The position numbers and the translations under genes were made by a program. From Mesorhizobium sp. CU3 (GTDB lineage Bacteria > Pseudomonadota > Alphaproteobacteria > Rhizobiales > Rhizobiaceae): 64,000 nt of DNA. The stretch is from contig NZ_VFWX01000012.1 of assembly GCF_006442965.1 (NCBI RefSeq), positions 124,001 through 188,000 of the forward strand, given 5' to 3'. Below the pieces are notes generated by a model. It was not told the origin of the DNA. It saw nothing but the letters and a program-made list of their open reading frames with translations, and searched no databases. Positions 33,424-42,229 of the stretch are shown here, piece after piece; the stretch's first letter is position 1; each line of letters opens with the position of its first letter.

Positions 33424-34567
33424 TATTGGCTGGGACCCAGCGCTGTCCAGTCGGGTCTTACGGTCTCGGGCGCAGCAAAGATCCGGCAATCGCGGAAGCC
33501 GGCCATCGTCAAGGCTGCTGGCGGCGCTGTCATTGTCTTTCATTCTTGCCGCCTGTGGCCATAGTGCCGACATTTTGCGCCCTGTGGCCGGTGTCTCGGG
33601 CATATCTACCGCACGCGTCGACATGCTCGTTGCAACGACCCGAGAACCATCGCGCGACGCAGCCGTGCGCTACACGGGGCAACGAGGGGAGGACGTCAGG
33701 CTCGACAACATCGTGGTTTCGGTGCCGCCCGCGTCCACGCGACAGGCGGGTAAAATTAAGTGGCCGAACCCTCAGGCCCCCGATCCTCGACGCTCGTTCG
33801 TCACCGTGAAAGCCGACCAGATGACGAACCGGCACATAAAGTCCTGGTTCAAGACGGCGAGCGGCGGAAATCACCGCGTCCTGATCTTTGTGCATGGGTT
33901 CAATACGAGTTATGCCGATGCGGTCTTTCGCTTCGCGCAAGTCGTACACGACGCTGGAATCGAAGCCGCTCCCGTTCTTTTCACTTGGCCTTCGCGCGCC
34001 AATCCTTTGGACTACGCCTATGATCGTGAAAGCACGATCTACTCAAGATTCGGCCTGGACCTGGTTTTGAAATCCGCTGTCGACGATCCGTCGGTTGAAG
34101 ACGTCACCATCTTTGCCCATTCCATGGGTGGCTGGCTGACAATGGAGGCACTGCGGGACATGGCGTTGAGGGAAGGCCGAGTTTCCCGGAAAATTCATGA
34201 TGTCATACTGGCCTCACCAGATATCGACGTCGACGTTTTCAAACGCCAGGTGCTCGAGATAGGGTCAAGGCGTCCGCATATTACCATCATTTCGTCCCGA
34301 AACGATCTTGCGCTCCAGACGGCGAAATGGCTCGCTGGTGACGTGGACCGTTTGGGGGCAACGGATTTCAAGCCATACTCGGCCATTCTGTCGAAGTACA
34401 ATATTTCCGTGATCGACACTTCGGACCTCAGCCAAGACGACTTCTTCGGCCACAACGCCTATGCACAAAACCAGGATCTGCTCCGCAGTTTGGCGGGTTT
34501 GTACGTCTCTCGAAGCAAAAACGTGATAGCTCCTAAGAGATTTGGCCGCGACTGGCCCCATTTGTAA
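33407..34567 (+). CDS. Lipoprotein alpha/beta hydrolase (DUF900 family)
   Basis: A 386-residue protein of the DUF900 alpha/beta hydrolase family. The start is a GTG inside the MFS gene, the only usable start before the signal. LLAALSLSFILAACG is a lipobox, so the mature protein would be lipid-anchored at Cys50. The hydrolase core has LIFVHGFNTSYADAVFRFAQVVHDAG, a family hallmark, and the nucleophile Ser in FAHSMGGWL, with ILASPDIDVDVF following. It is probably an envelope esterase. The 45-residue basic stretch before the signal is unusually long, so the true start may differ. Confidence 0.8.
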   Translation: MKQWNSIGWDPALSSRVLRSRAQQRSGNRGSRPSSRLLAALSLSFILAACGHSADILRPVAGVSGISTARVDMLVATTREPSRDAAVRYTGQRGEDVRLDNIVVSVPPASTRQAGKIKWPNPQAPDPRRSFVTVKADQMTNRHIKSWFKTASGGNHRVLIFVHGFNTSYADAVFRFAQVVHDAGIEAAPVLFTWPSRANPLDYAYDRESTIYSRFGLDLVLKSAVDDPSVEDVTIFAHSMGGWLTMEALRDMALREGRVSRKIHDVILASPDIDVDVFKRQVLEIGSRRPHITIISSRNDLALQTAKWLAGDVDRLGATDFKPYSAILSKYNISVIDTSDLSQDDFFGHNAYAQNQDLLRSLAGLYVSRSKNVIAPKRFGRDWPHL

Positions 34568-34732
34568 AACCACAGGCTTGGAAACATGCCCGATCGGAAA
34601 TGTCGACATCGGCGACGCAGTGCACACCTTCGCACGTTACCTGGGCAGACAAAGCCGAGTCACCGGTACCAGTTGGTGGGCATGACGTGGTCGGGTTGGA
34701 AGTCTGCGCGGGGGCCGCTGCCGAGGCCAAAG

Positions 34733-36397
34733 TCACACCGCAGCGGCAACTGATTTCGCCGGCGCAGCCCCGCTCTCTGTGAGGATGTGGTCGGCGACCC
34801 GCAGAGCATTGGCGGCGATGGTCAACGAGGGGTTCGTGCCGCCCGATGTTGGCATGAACGAACTATCCACGACGTAGAGGTTGGATACGTCGTGCGCCCT
34901 GTTGTTGCGGTTCAACACACTGGTGTTTGGATCGTCGCCGAATCGGCAGGTGCCGCAGACATGTCCCAGCATCTTACTGTCGTGCGCCCGCCGCACCGCC
35001 TTGAATCGCTTCGGCGCGATCGCCTGCGCCATCATTCTGCGAAATTCGCGCAGCCTCGTGCGGTCATTCAATCCGACCTTGTAGGTCAATCGCAACCCCT
35101 TGCCATCGGGTGACAACGCGAGGCGGTTCTCGGCATAGGGGAGATCTTCCAGGAAGGCGACCATGACGTGGGCGTCCCTAACGACTTGGGCCACACGACG
35201 TTCAACGAAAGGTCTGATGACTGGAAAGAGAACTGCTAGCGGTTCCCAAATCTCGCGCATCGTCTCCCGGAAATAGGCCGCGACGGACCGGTTCGGCGGA
35301 AACCGTCCGTTGGATTGGACAGTGCCGTACTTAGTTCCGTTGCGCTCGTAGAAGTCGTTGAACGCCACTTGCTTGAGAAAACCTTGGTTCGGAGCGGTCC
35401 GTGGGTAGAGGAGATAATAGTCCGTGAGATGGCGCATCAGATTGCGGCCGACCTGTCCGGAACCGTTGGCAAGGCCCGGCATTTCCCCGGAACGCAGGAG
35501 GATCGCCGGGGAGTGGATCGCTCCCGCCGCGAGCACGACCGTCTCCGCCCGAATAGTGATGCGCTCACCCCGCACCATCGCATTGATACCGGTTACGACA
35601 CCGGCCTTCGCTTCCAGGGTTTCGACCTCGCAATCCGTCACCAGGTCGGCACCGTGCAACCATACTGCCGGCGAGAGGCAAGCCTTGACGCTGTCGCCTT
35701 TACACTGCCTCGCGCAGACAAAGCCCAGACATTCCATGCAACCCGGTTCGAAGTTACAGGCCATTGGCAGGCGATAGGGATGCAGCCCCTTGCTGGCCAG
35801 CGCATCGAATATCTCCCGATTGGCCGGCGTCAGCGGCGGCGGGATAGTAGTGCCGCACGACTCCCCCTGTGGACGAAAAGGATCCGGTGTGGCTCGCACG
35901 CCGTAGAGTGTTTCGGCCTTGGCATAGTATGGCTCAAATTCTCCAAACGTGACGGGCCAAACGTCTGGAACATTGGCGCCTGGCGCATCGCGGAAGTAGC
36001 GGCCGGGCTGGAAATCCGACGGGAAGAAGCGCTCCATCACCATCCCGTACAGCGCGCTGCTGCCGCCGGTGCCGATACCGAGGAGCGGAAGGATGGCTCG
36101 TCCGGAACCGGATGTCACATCGTCTATCGGCTTGTCGAGCCTGCCCGCAAGCCGCCGCTGCTCCGGGGTCGGACCATCGGGCTGACCCTTAACCAAGGCC
36201 TCCAACCAGTTGCCCGTCAGAGCGTCGGCAGAGAAGTAGGATGAGCCCCGCTCCAGGAAGAGAACCTTCCGGCCAGCCTTGGCAAGCGCGTATCCTAATG
36301 TCGCACCGCCGATGCCCGTGCCGATAACAACAACGTCCCATTGGCGGGATACAAGGTCGGATAGAGGGATGGGGGGCGGAAGCATGGCCATGTCCAT
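34733..36397 (-). CDS. GMC-family FAD oxidoreductase with a cysteine cluster
   Basis: A 554-residue glucose-methanol-choline oxidoreductase. The N-terminus DVVVIGTGIGGATLGYALA binds FAD, GTGGSSALYGM is the second flavin loop, and the C-terminal HVCGTCRFGDDPNTSVLN with SNLYVVDSSFMPTSGGTNPSLTIAANALR gives the family's active-site end. Between them Cys214, 220, 223, 228, 232 and 240 form a dense cluster, seen in long-chain alcohol oxidase-like and some gluconate-type GMC enzymes and compatible with metal or Fe-S binding. It probably oxidises a primary alcohol or polyol. A near-perfect palindrome covers its start codon region. It is divergent from the flavin demethylase gene. Confidence 0.87.
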   Translation of the reverse strand: MDMAMLPPPIPLSDLVSRQWDVVVIGTGIGGATLGYALAKAGRKVLFLERGSSYFSADALTGNWLEALVKGQPDGPTPEQRRLAGRLDKPIDDVTSGSGRAILPLLGIGTGGSSALYGMVMERFFPSDFQPGRYFRDAPGANVPDVWPVTFGEFEPYYAKAETLYGVRATPDPFRPQGESCGTTIPPPLTPANREIFDALASKGLHPYRLPMACNFEPGCMECLGFVCARQCKGDSVKACLSPAVWLHGADLVTDCEVETLEAKAGVVTGINAMVRGERITIRAETVVLAAGAIHSPAILLRSGEMPGLANGSGQVGRNLMRHLTDYYLLYPRTAPNQGFLKQVAFNDFYERNGTKYGTVQSNGRFPPNRSVAAYFRETMREIWEPLAVLFPVIRPFVERRVAQVVRDAHVMVAFLEDLPYAENRLALSPDGKGLRLTYKVGLNDRTRLREFRRMMAQAIAPKRFKAVRRAHDSKMLGHVCGTCRFGDDPNTSVLNRNNRAHDVSNLYVVDSSFMPTSGGTNPSLTIAANALRVADHILTESGAAPAKSVAAAV

Positions 36398-36419
36398 AAA
36401 CTGATTTACATCAGCTTAT
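36396..36419. promoter_or_regulatory. Near-perfect palindrome at the GMC gene start
   Basis: CTGAT (36401-36405) and ATCAG (36410-36414) are perfect arms around TTAC. The palindrome extends outward through ATAA and TTAT with a single mismatch, for 24 bases. It touches the GMC start codon and is a good candidate for a dimeric repressor of that gene. Confidence 0.45.
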
Positions 36420-36767
36420 ATGGAGGTTGGTTTGTACGCAAGCTCGGTCCGGCTCCGAGTTTGTCCGAAGGGCGTGCGCTTCAAACTCTCCATTTGCAGA
36501 AATGCGGTCGCGGGATCTCAGGCCTTTATCAGCCCTGCTAAGCCGGTAAATCGGGCTTCCCAACCCTAGACATGCAAATGCTTTCCTGCGGAAGGCGGCC
36601 TTATCTGCCTCCAAGTGGTGTAATCGATCAATTCCTGTCTCCCTGAGAGGTATCGCCTCGAAATCTCATCATTTCAACGCGATGCGAGGTCCCGCAACTT
36701 TACGGTTTGCCGTCTCCAAAAAATCAATTAATATCCAATTATTCAACAACTCAGCCATGGTCAACCG
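36420..36767. other. Divergent promoter region
   Basis: This region of 348 bases lies between the divergent GMC and demethylase-like genes. The part near 36720-36760 is AT-rich and carries the shared motif at 36729. The centre has only short frames without family resemblance. No ribosome site of the usual kind stands before ATG 36768. Confidence 0.45.
36729..36741. promoter_or_regulatory. Shared 13-bp motif, copy 1 (TAATATCCAATTA)
   Basis: The half-sites TAAT and ATTA lie around a 5-base centre, 27 bases before the demethylase-like start codon. Related copies precede genes at 41654, 48936 (minus strand), 50656 and 52882. Confidence 0.45.
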
Positions 36768-38738
36768 ATGACGCAAAGCCAGTTTCCGCATCTGCTCTCG
36801 CCGATCAAGCTCGGCAAGGTGGAGCTTCGCAACCGGATAATTTTCCCGGCCCACGAGACGCTTCTGCAGAGCGACGACGGACTGCTCAATGACGCGTACA
36901 TCGCCTATCAGGTGGCCCGGACCCGCGCTGGGGCAGGGCTGAACATCCTGACTGCGGCCAGCATCGATGATTTCTCCTTCACGCAGCCAAGTCAGCCGCG
37001 CCTAGATAGCGACGAGACCATACCGGGTTATCGCGCCATGGCTGACGCGATCCACGCGGAGGGCGGCAAGGTTTTTGCACAGCTACTGCACGCAGGTCGG
37101 GAAATGTACAGCGCGGCAGATGGCAGCGCTCCGTTGACCTTCTCGTCCTCAGATACTTATGCCGAGCGTTTCCATATAAGGCCGCGCGCGCTGACAATAA
37201 GCGAGATTCGCAAGATTGTTGAGGCATATGGCGCGGCAGCGGCGCGTGCCGTCGAGGCGGGGGTTGACGGTATCGAGATTTGCGGCAACCAGGGAAACCT
37301 GCCTGCCCAGTTCCTCGCCGCCACGATAAATAGTCGCACCGATGAATATGGCGGCAGCCTTGCCAACCGTTGCCGCTTCATCCTCGAGGTCGCGCAATCG
37401 GTACGGTCGACGATCGGACCGGACATCGCTTTCGGCTTCCGTCTCTCGGCGGCCGATCTCGACAATGACGGGCTGGAGGAGGAGGAAAGCCTGGAGGCCC
37501 TTGCGCGGCTCGATGCATCGGGGCTGGTCGACTACCTCCACATCGTACTAGGCACGCCGTCGACGCGCGCCGGGGCCATGCACATAGTCGCGCCGATGGA
37601 GGCGGCTGAAACCGGGTACGTCGTACCCTTCGCCGAACGGGCGAAGAAACGGCTGAAGCTTCCGCTGGTTGCGACTGGACGGTTCAATACCCCGCAATCG
37701 GCGGAACTGGCGATTGCGAATGGTTTCATGGACGCGGCCGGCATGACGAGGGCGATGATCTGCGATCCACGCTTCGTGTCGAAGGTTCGCGAAGGTCGCA
37801 TCGATGACATCCGGGCCTGCATCGCATGCGACCAAGCCTGTATCGGCCACTTTCAGCGCGGATATTCCGTGTCCTGTATTCAATTCCCCGAATCTGGCCG
37901 TGAACTAACACTCGGCGCCTATGGCAAAGCCGATCGTGCTAAGAAGGTGATCGTTGCGGGTGGTGGGCCAGCGGGTATGAAGGCGGCTTCGGTCGCCGCG
38001 ATGCGTGGACACCACGTCATCCTATGCGAGGCGTCGGGCCAACTTGGTGGCCAGGCCATCTTGGCGAGTAAAGTGTCAGGGCGAGCGGAATTCGGCGGTA
38101 TCGTAACCAACCTTGCGCGCGAGGTCGAATTGGCGGGCGTAACCGTTCGCTTGAAGCAAAAGGTCACCAAGGAGCTTATCGAGAGCGAAGGGGCAGATGC
38201 GGTCGTGCTGGCCACTGGGTCGACGCCACGCTTGCCGTCCCCGGAGCGCATCGAAGGGATCAAGCACGTCACGGCCCACGATGTCATTGCTGGGACCGCC
38301 AAAGTGGGCCAAAGCGTCCTTATTGCCGACATCACCTGTGACTGGGCAGGGGTCGGCGCAGCCCTGCAACTTTCGCAGAACGGCCACGATGTCACGATCG
38401 CCGTAGTGGGCATCCAACCTGGCGAGACGATGCCAACCTATGTTCGCGATAAATCCGCAGCGAGGCTTTTCGAGGCAGGTGTCAAGATTATCAACTATGC
38501 ACGCCTCTACGGCGCCGACGGGAACACAGTATATCTTGAGCACGTGGCAGCGCTGAAGCCTATCGTGGTCGAGGGTGTCGACACGCTTGTGATCTGTCAC
38601 GGCGGCGAAGCGGACCGTAGGCTGGAGCGTGAGATTGAAGGGCTGCCGATAGAACGACATATCGTCGGTGACTGCCTCACGCCGCGTACCGCCGAGGAGG
38701 CCGTTCTGGAAGGCTTGAAGGCGGCTATAGCCTTGTAG
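36768..38738 (+). CDS. Old-yellow-enzyme/Fe-S flavin oxidoreductase (StcD/dienoyl-CoA reductase class)
   Basis: A 656-residue two-domain flavoenzyme. An FMN barrel (LLSPIKLGKVELRNRIIFPAH, QLLHAGRE, SLANRCRFILEV) is followed by a 4Fe-4S motif CxACDQACIGHFQRGYSVSC and a Rossmann FAD/NAD domain with VIVAGGGPAGMKAAS, LCEASGQLGGQA and VVLATGSTPR. This architecture is shared by 2,4-dienoyl-CoA reductase, dimethylamine dehydrogenase and N-methylproline demethylase StcD. The lack of CoA-linked neighbours and the presence of amine-type genes under the same motif favour demethylation of an N-methylated amine or betaine, but this is inference. The ATG at 36768 lacks a clear Shine-Dalgarno sequence. Confidence 0.9.
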   Translation: MTQSQFPHLLSPIKLGKVELRNRIIFPAHETLLQSDDGLLNDAYIAYQVARTRAGAGLNILTAASIDDFSFTQPSQPRLDSDETIPGYRAMADAIHAEGGKVFAQLLHAGREMYSAADGSAPLTFSSSDTYAERFHIRPRALTISEIRKIVEAYGAAAARAVEAGVDGIEICGNQGNLPAQFLAATINSRTDEYGGSLANRCRFILEVAQSVRSTIGPDIAFGFRLSAADLDNDGLEEEESLEALARLDASGLVDYLHIVLGTPSTRAGAMHIVAPMEAAETGYVVPFAERAKKRLKLPLVATGRFNTPQSAELAIANGFMDAAGMTRAMICDPRFVSKVREGRIDDIRACIACDQACIGHFQRGYSVSCIQFPESGRELTLGAYGKADRAKKVIVAGGGPAGMKAASVAAMRGHHVILCEASGQLGGQAILASKVSGRAEFGGIVTNLAREVELAGVTVRLKQKVTKELIESEGADAVVLATGSTPRLPSPERIEGIKHVTAHDVIAGTAKVGQSVLIADITCDWAGVGAALQLSQNGHDVTIAVVGIQPGETMPTYVRDKSAARLFEAGVKIINYARLYGADGNTVYLEHVAALKPIVVEGVDTLVICHGGEADRRLEREIEGLPIERHIVGDCLTPRTAEEAVLEGLKAAIAL

Positions 38739-38782
38739 GTTGGTTGCGCGGGCGACACCCGTAGTGCCGCCGCGGCGCTGTC

Positions 38783-39826
38783 TCACGAGAAGTCGGTTAC
38801 CACGGTAACTCCAGGTGAATCCGCCCGGTCCATCGAGACCAGGGCAGAGATGGCCCCTGTGAAATTGGTTGTGGCGCCTATCAGACGGTGGACAGGCAGA
38901 AGTCCGCGGCCAATCATCCCAAACATGGGTTCATAGGCATGGGATTGCATACCAAGGCTGCCGTAGATTTCTAATTCCCGCACGATAACGTCTTCCATCG
39001 GGATCGGTGGAAGACTCTGCGACCCGACTGTGAGGCCTACTTGGATGTGACGCCCTCGTTTGCGAAGGCTCTTTATTGAATTGAAACAGGTAACCTTGTT
39101 CCCAAGCGCGTCCATGGATACGTGCGCGCCACCGCCGGTTGTCTCCGCTACCGCTGCGGCGACGTCCGCGAAGTCGTTGGCGTTGAGGCACACATTCGCT
39201 CCGAGCGATTTTGCCAGCGTCAGCTTTTCGGATGCCACGTCCACTGCAACAATCTGCGCGCCCAACGCGTGTCCGATCATGATCGCGGACAGCCCGACAC
39301 CTCCGCACCCGTAGACTGCTAGCCACTGACCGGGTTTCAGTCGGCCCTGTTCGACGACAGCCCTAAAAGACGTCACAAAACGGCAGCCCAGGCTGGCCGC
39401 GGCCTGGAACTCAAGTGAGTCTGGCAGCTTGACGAGGTTCAGGTCTGCCTGCTCCACGGCGACATATTGAGCGAACGACCCCCAATGGGAAAAACCGGGT
39501 GAAAATGGCACGTCGCATATGTGTTGATTGCCAGTCCTGCATTGATGACAGTGCCCGCATCCCGACGAGAACGGCATCGTCACGCGGTCACCGATGGCCC
39601 ACCGTGCGACGTCCTTGCCCGTTGCCACCACGGTGCCGGCGAACTCGTGTCCGGGCACATGCGGCAGGACGATGGATGGGTCGTGTCCGACCCAGGCGTG
39701 CCAGTCACTACGACAAACACCGGTCGCCCCAACCGCAATGACAGCGCCGCCTGGAGTAACCTCGGGATCGGGAACGGTGCTGATTGTGGGAGCTCCGGAA
39801 AAGGCTTCGTATACGATTGCTTTCAC
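38783..39826 (-). CDS. Zinc-dependent alcohol dehydrogenase (MDR family)
   Basis: A 347-residue medium-chain dehydrogenase. The catalytic zinc ligands are Cys in GVCRSDWH, His in VPGHEFAG and Cys in LGCRF. The structural zinc motif is CGHCHQCRTGNQHIC. GCGGVGLSAIMIGHALGAQIVAVDV binds the dinucleotide and ends in Asp, favouring NAD. It starts with GTG at 39826, preceded by AAGGAG at seven bases. It would oxidise an alcohol or reduce an aldehyde. It converges on the demethylase-like gene, and the formaldehyde or alcohol released by that enzyme is one possible substrate. Confidence 0.92.
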   Translation of the reverse strand: MKAIVYEAFSGAPTISTVPDPEVTPGGAVIAVGATGVCRSDWHAWVGHDPSIVLPHVPGHEFAGTVVATGKDVARWAIGDRVTMPFSSGCGHCHQCRTGNQHICDVPFSPGFSHWGSFAQYVAVEQADLNLVKLPDSLEFQAAASLGCRFVTSFRAVVEQGRLKPGQWLAVYGCGGVGLSAIMIGHALGAQIVAVDVASEKLTLAKSLGANVCLNANDFADVAAAVAETTGGGAHVSMDALGNKVTCFNSIKSLRKRGRHIQVGLTVGSQSLPPIPMEDVIVRELEIYGSLGMQSHAYEPMFGMIGRGLLPVHRLIGATTNFTGAISALVSMDRADSPGVTVVTDFS

Positions 39827-40305
39827 TAATCGCTCCTTGGTTGTCCGAACTTTGTGGGCAGAGCGCGGATGCCTCGCGCGCGGGTCAGTCCAGGCAGTTG
39901 CATCGTGTTGGGGCGCGTGCGTACCTGCTTTGACTTAGGGGCAAAGAACGTGTGACTGCGATACGGTTGCCTCCCAAGAGGTGAGATCAAAAATCAGATC
40001 CGAGATAAGCCCGACAACCTCTCAAACACGATTTTGATCAGCTTCACCAACCGCAATTCGCTCAAACATACCCCGGATCAAGACAGTTGTCGACCCATTC
40101 TCGCCATAAGATCTGACGTTAATAAAATTAATATGGGTGCAGCTCAACCCTCTTAAGGCGGGGGCAACGGTTTGCGATCGAATGAAGCTGAATGGGCACC
40201 GGCCAATAGAAGCTGGCCACCATTCGTTAGAAGCTGGCGGGGCTGTTGCGCTTCCCGATCGGGGTGGGACCACAGCCCGGTATAGCCGTGCGAAGGACAG
40301 CCCGA
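39827..40305. other. Intergenic region with an AT-rich palindrome
   Basis: This region of 479 bases lies between the ADH start and the end of the TetR gene. TTAAT (40120-40124) and ATTAA (40128-40132) flank AAA as a perfect small palindrome in an AT-rich patch that may hold the ADH promoter, although it lies about 300 bases from the start codon. Short frames of up to 128 codons cross the region on the plus strand, with no recognisable sequence. Confidence 0.42.
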
Positions 40306-41034
40306 CTAACCTGAGTCATTGGCTGCTTCGGCGCTGCCTTCATTTACGGGCAGCACCTCCGGCAAGAACATGCGCAGATAGGCAGTCTGCATGCGCATGC
40401 TTTCCTGGAAGGCGTCGTCATCTATATGCCCATGAAGCACGTAAGATCGTGACCACAACGTATCAACGATCTCGATACCAAAAGCAAACTTATGCACAAG
40501 GCCCGGTATCTCGGGGAGAATGAAAAGCTCCATCAAAATATTGACCATCGCCTGGGCGAGCCTGTCATTTTCGGCAATGTTGGCCCGGCGCGATTCCCTA
40601 TGCAAAATCGGCCCCAAGCAGGCTTCGCTCATAGGCCGGTGATCGTTGAAGGAGGCGCGGGCATGTTTACCGACCTCGTAGAGCCAAGCCTGCCAACTAA
40701 GGTCCCGGCGGCGAGCCAAATTCCGGCCAGCTGCGATCGCGTCCTCCGACGACTTATGAAGGTAACGTTTGCTTAGCTCTATTCTGAGCGCCGCCATAGT
40801 AGGGAACAAGTAATTTATGGACGCCGGCGATATGTGGGCGTGGCGAGCGATATCGTAAAAGCTGATATCTTCTATGTTTGCTGTCTGGAGTAGATTTTCC
40901 GAAGCATCAAGGATCTTCTCGAATCGATCCATGCTTCGTTGTTGCGAAGGCTGCCTAGCAACATGCTCGATTATGTCGGATCGACCCTTGCGAAGCGAGG
41001 ATCGCGGTCGAACACGGGTCTTGTCGTCTGCCAT
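40306..41034 (-). CDS. TetR family transcriptional regulator (copy A)
   Basis: A 242-residue TetR/AcrR-type regulator. The helix-turn-helix runs through RFEKILDASENLLQTANIEDISFYDIARHAHISPASINYLFPTMAALRIELSKRYL, where YLFPTMAAL replaces the more usual YYHFPSKEAL. The ligand domain is divergent. It is closely related along its whole length to the regulator at 49538-50281: both have IEDIS-YDIAR, YLFPTMAALRIEL and the C-terminal IDD-F--SMRMQ-YLR--LP-VL. It starts at ATG 41034 and is divergent from the VOC gene. It is one of the candidate readers of the shared 13-bp motif. Confidence 0.88.
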   Translation of the reverse strand: MADDKTRVRPRSSLRKGRSDIIEHVARQPSQQRSMDRFEKILDASENLLQTANIEDISFYDIARHAHISPASINYLFPTMAALRIELSKRYLHKSSEDAIAAGRNLARRRDLSWQAWLYEVGKHARASFNDHRPMSEACLGPILHRESRRANIAENDRLAQAMVNILMELFILPEIPGLVHKFAFGIEIVDTLWSRSYVLHGHIDDDAFQESMRMQTAYLRMFLPEVLPVNEGSAEAANDSG

Positions 41035-41653
41035 TCAGGTCACTCGATCAAGGAAAGCAGCCGCCGCTCACGGGCTCGGTATGCGGCAGAGCCCAAAGCG
41101 CCCGGTCTGGCGGCGTGTTGAAACGAGCTAGTCCCAAATCCAATAACAATCGAATCATCCCGCTATGGCGCAGCCGCTCGGTCTTAATAGCCTATCGACT
41201 AGAACGTTGGCTAGGCACGCGCCCAGAGCCGCTTGGAACCGATGCAATTCGACGTCCCCGCTGAGCTTCGAGATCATTCAACAATCTTCGCCAAGGGATA
41301 TTCGTCTAGCCAAAGCGTCTTGGCTGGAAACGCGATTTCTATCCCATCGTCCAATGCTGGACTAAGATATGTTGGACCCTGATCCGACATGTGAACCGGC
41401 TGGACGCCTGGCTCGTGTCGGCAGCGCCGTTGGAGAGGCCTCGAGCGACCCCCTTGGATCTCGGAAGTCTGTCGCGTTCGAAGCAATAGTCTCATCGAGA
41501 CTATGAGGACAATTCCAGTTTATCCCCGTCCAGACGCTCAAGGCAATATCAGATTAAAGATTGGAAAAATTACAACGCTTGGCGGATTTTCGCTTGTTGA
41601 GCCGACATTATCCATATAAAAAACGATATAAATCAACTTAGGTCACCTTTCTG
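41035..41653. other. Long divergent promoter region
   Basis: About 620 bases lie between the divergent TetR-A and VOC genes. The right-hand half (41530-41640) is AT-rich, carries the shared motif at 41544, and has stretches such as TTGGAAAAATTACAA that suit a promoter for the VOC-hydrolase unit. Frames of 66-73 codons in the left part have no family resemblance or ribosome sites. I see no gene. Confidence 0.42.
41544..41556. promoter_or_regulatory. Shared 13-bp motif, copy 2 (CAATATCAGATTA)
   Basis: It differs from the TAAT...ATTA form only at its first base. It lies 97 bases before the VOC start codon in the divergent TetR-A/VOC region. Confidence 0.42.
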
Positions 41654-42193
41654 ATGGCGGCTCAGCCTCCCCGCAACGTTTCTTCGTATCCGCCACCGAC
41701 TCTCGGGCCGATCGCGCAGGTGGCCTACCTCGTGGGCGATCTCGACGTGGCCGTGCGTTATTGGGTCGAACATTTCGGCGTAGGGCCGTTCTTTGTTCAA
41801 AAGCACCTGAAGTTCACGGAATTGGTTGTGAACGGGGCGCCCAGCGATGTGGATTTCAGCATCGCGCTGGCTTGGGGTGGCGGCGTTCAAATCGAGTTGA
41901 TCGAACAGCACAACCAAGCGCCATCGGTATTTCGGGGCTTTCCCTACGGCGCAATCCACCACGTCGGAATCCGGACCATGCGGTTGGCCGAGGATGCGGC
42001 TCGTCTAAGAACGGCCGGCATGCGTGAGGTGCAACGCGGTGTCGCAACGAGCGGCACAGTCACCGCTTTCTTCGATGGAAATCCGGTTTGCGGGATTGTC
42101 GAGCTCATTCAGCCTGCAGATGGTGGGACGCTGTTGGAAAAGATGAAGAAGGCAGCCTCGGAGTGGGACGGGAAGAGCCTTTATGGAATTTGA
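41654..42193 (+). CDS. VOC (glyoxalase/dioxygenase-fold) family protein
   Basis: A 179-residue vicinal-oxygen-chelate protein. Two beta-alpha-beta-beta-beta units are visible. The first has IAQVAYLVGDLDVAVRYWVEHFGVGPFF and QIELIEQ, where metal ligands usually sit, with Gln as the first and Glu in IELIEQ. The second begins IHHVGIRT with His and ends GIVELIQP with Glu. The set Gln/Glu/His/Glu would suit a divalent metal as in epimerase or lyase members. It leads the following hydrolase-fold gene by 36 bases, so the two may act on one substrate. The substrate is unknown. Confidence 0.8.
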   Translation: MAAQPPRNVSSYPPPTLGPIAQVAYLVGDLDVAVRYWVEHFGVGPFFVQKHLKFTELVVNGAPSDVDFSIALAWGGGVQIELIEQHNQAPSVFRGFPYGAIHHVGIRTMRLAEDAARLRTAGMREVQRGVATSGTVTAFFDGNPVCGIVELIQPADGGTLLEKMKKAASEWDGKSLYGI

Positions 42194-42229
42194 TGCGGCG
42201 GACTTGGGTGATCAAAAGGGAAGGTGGTG

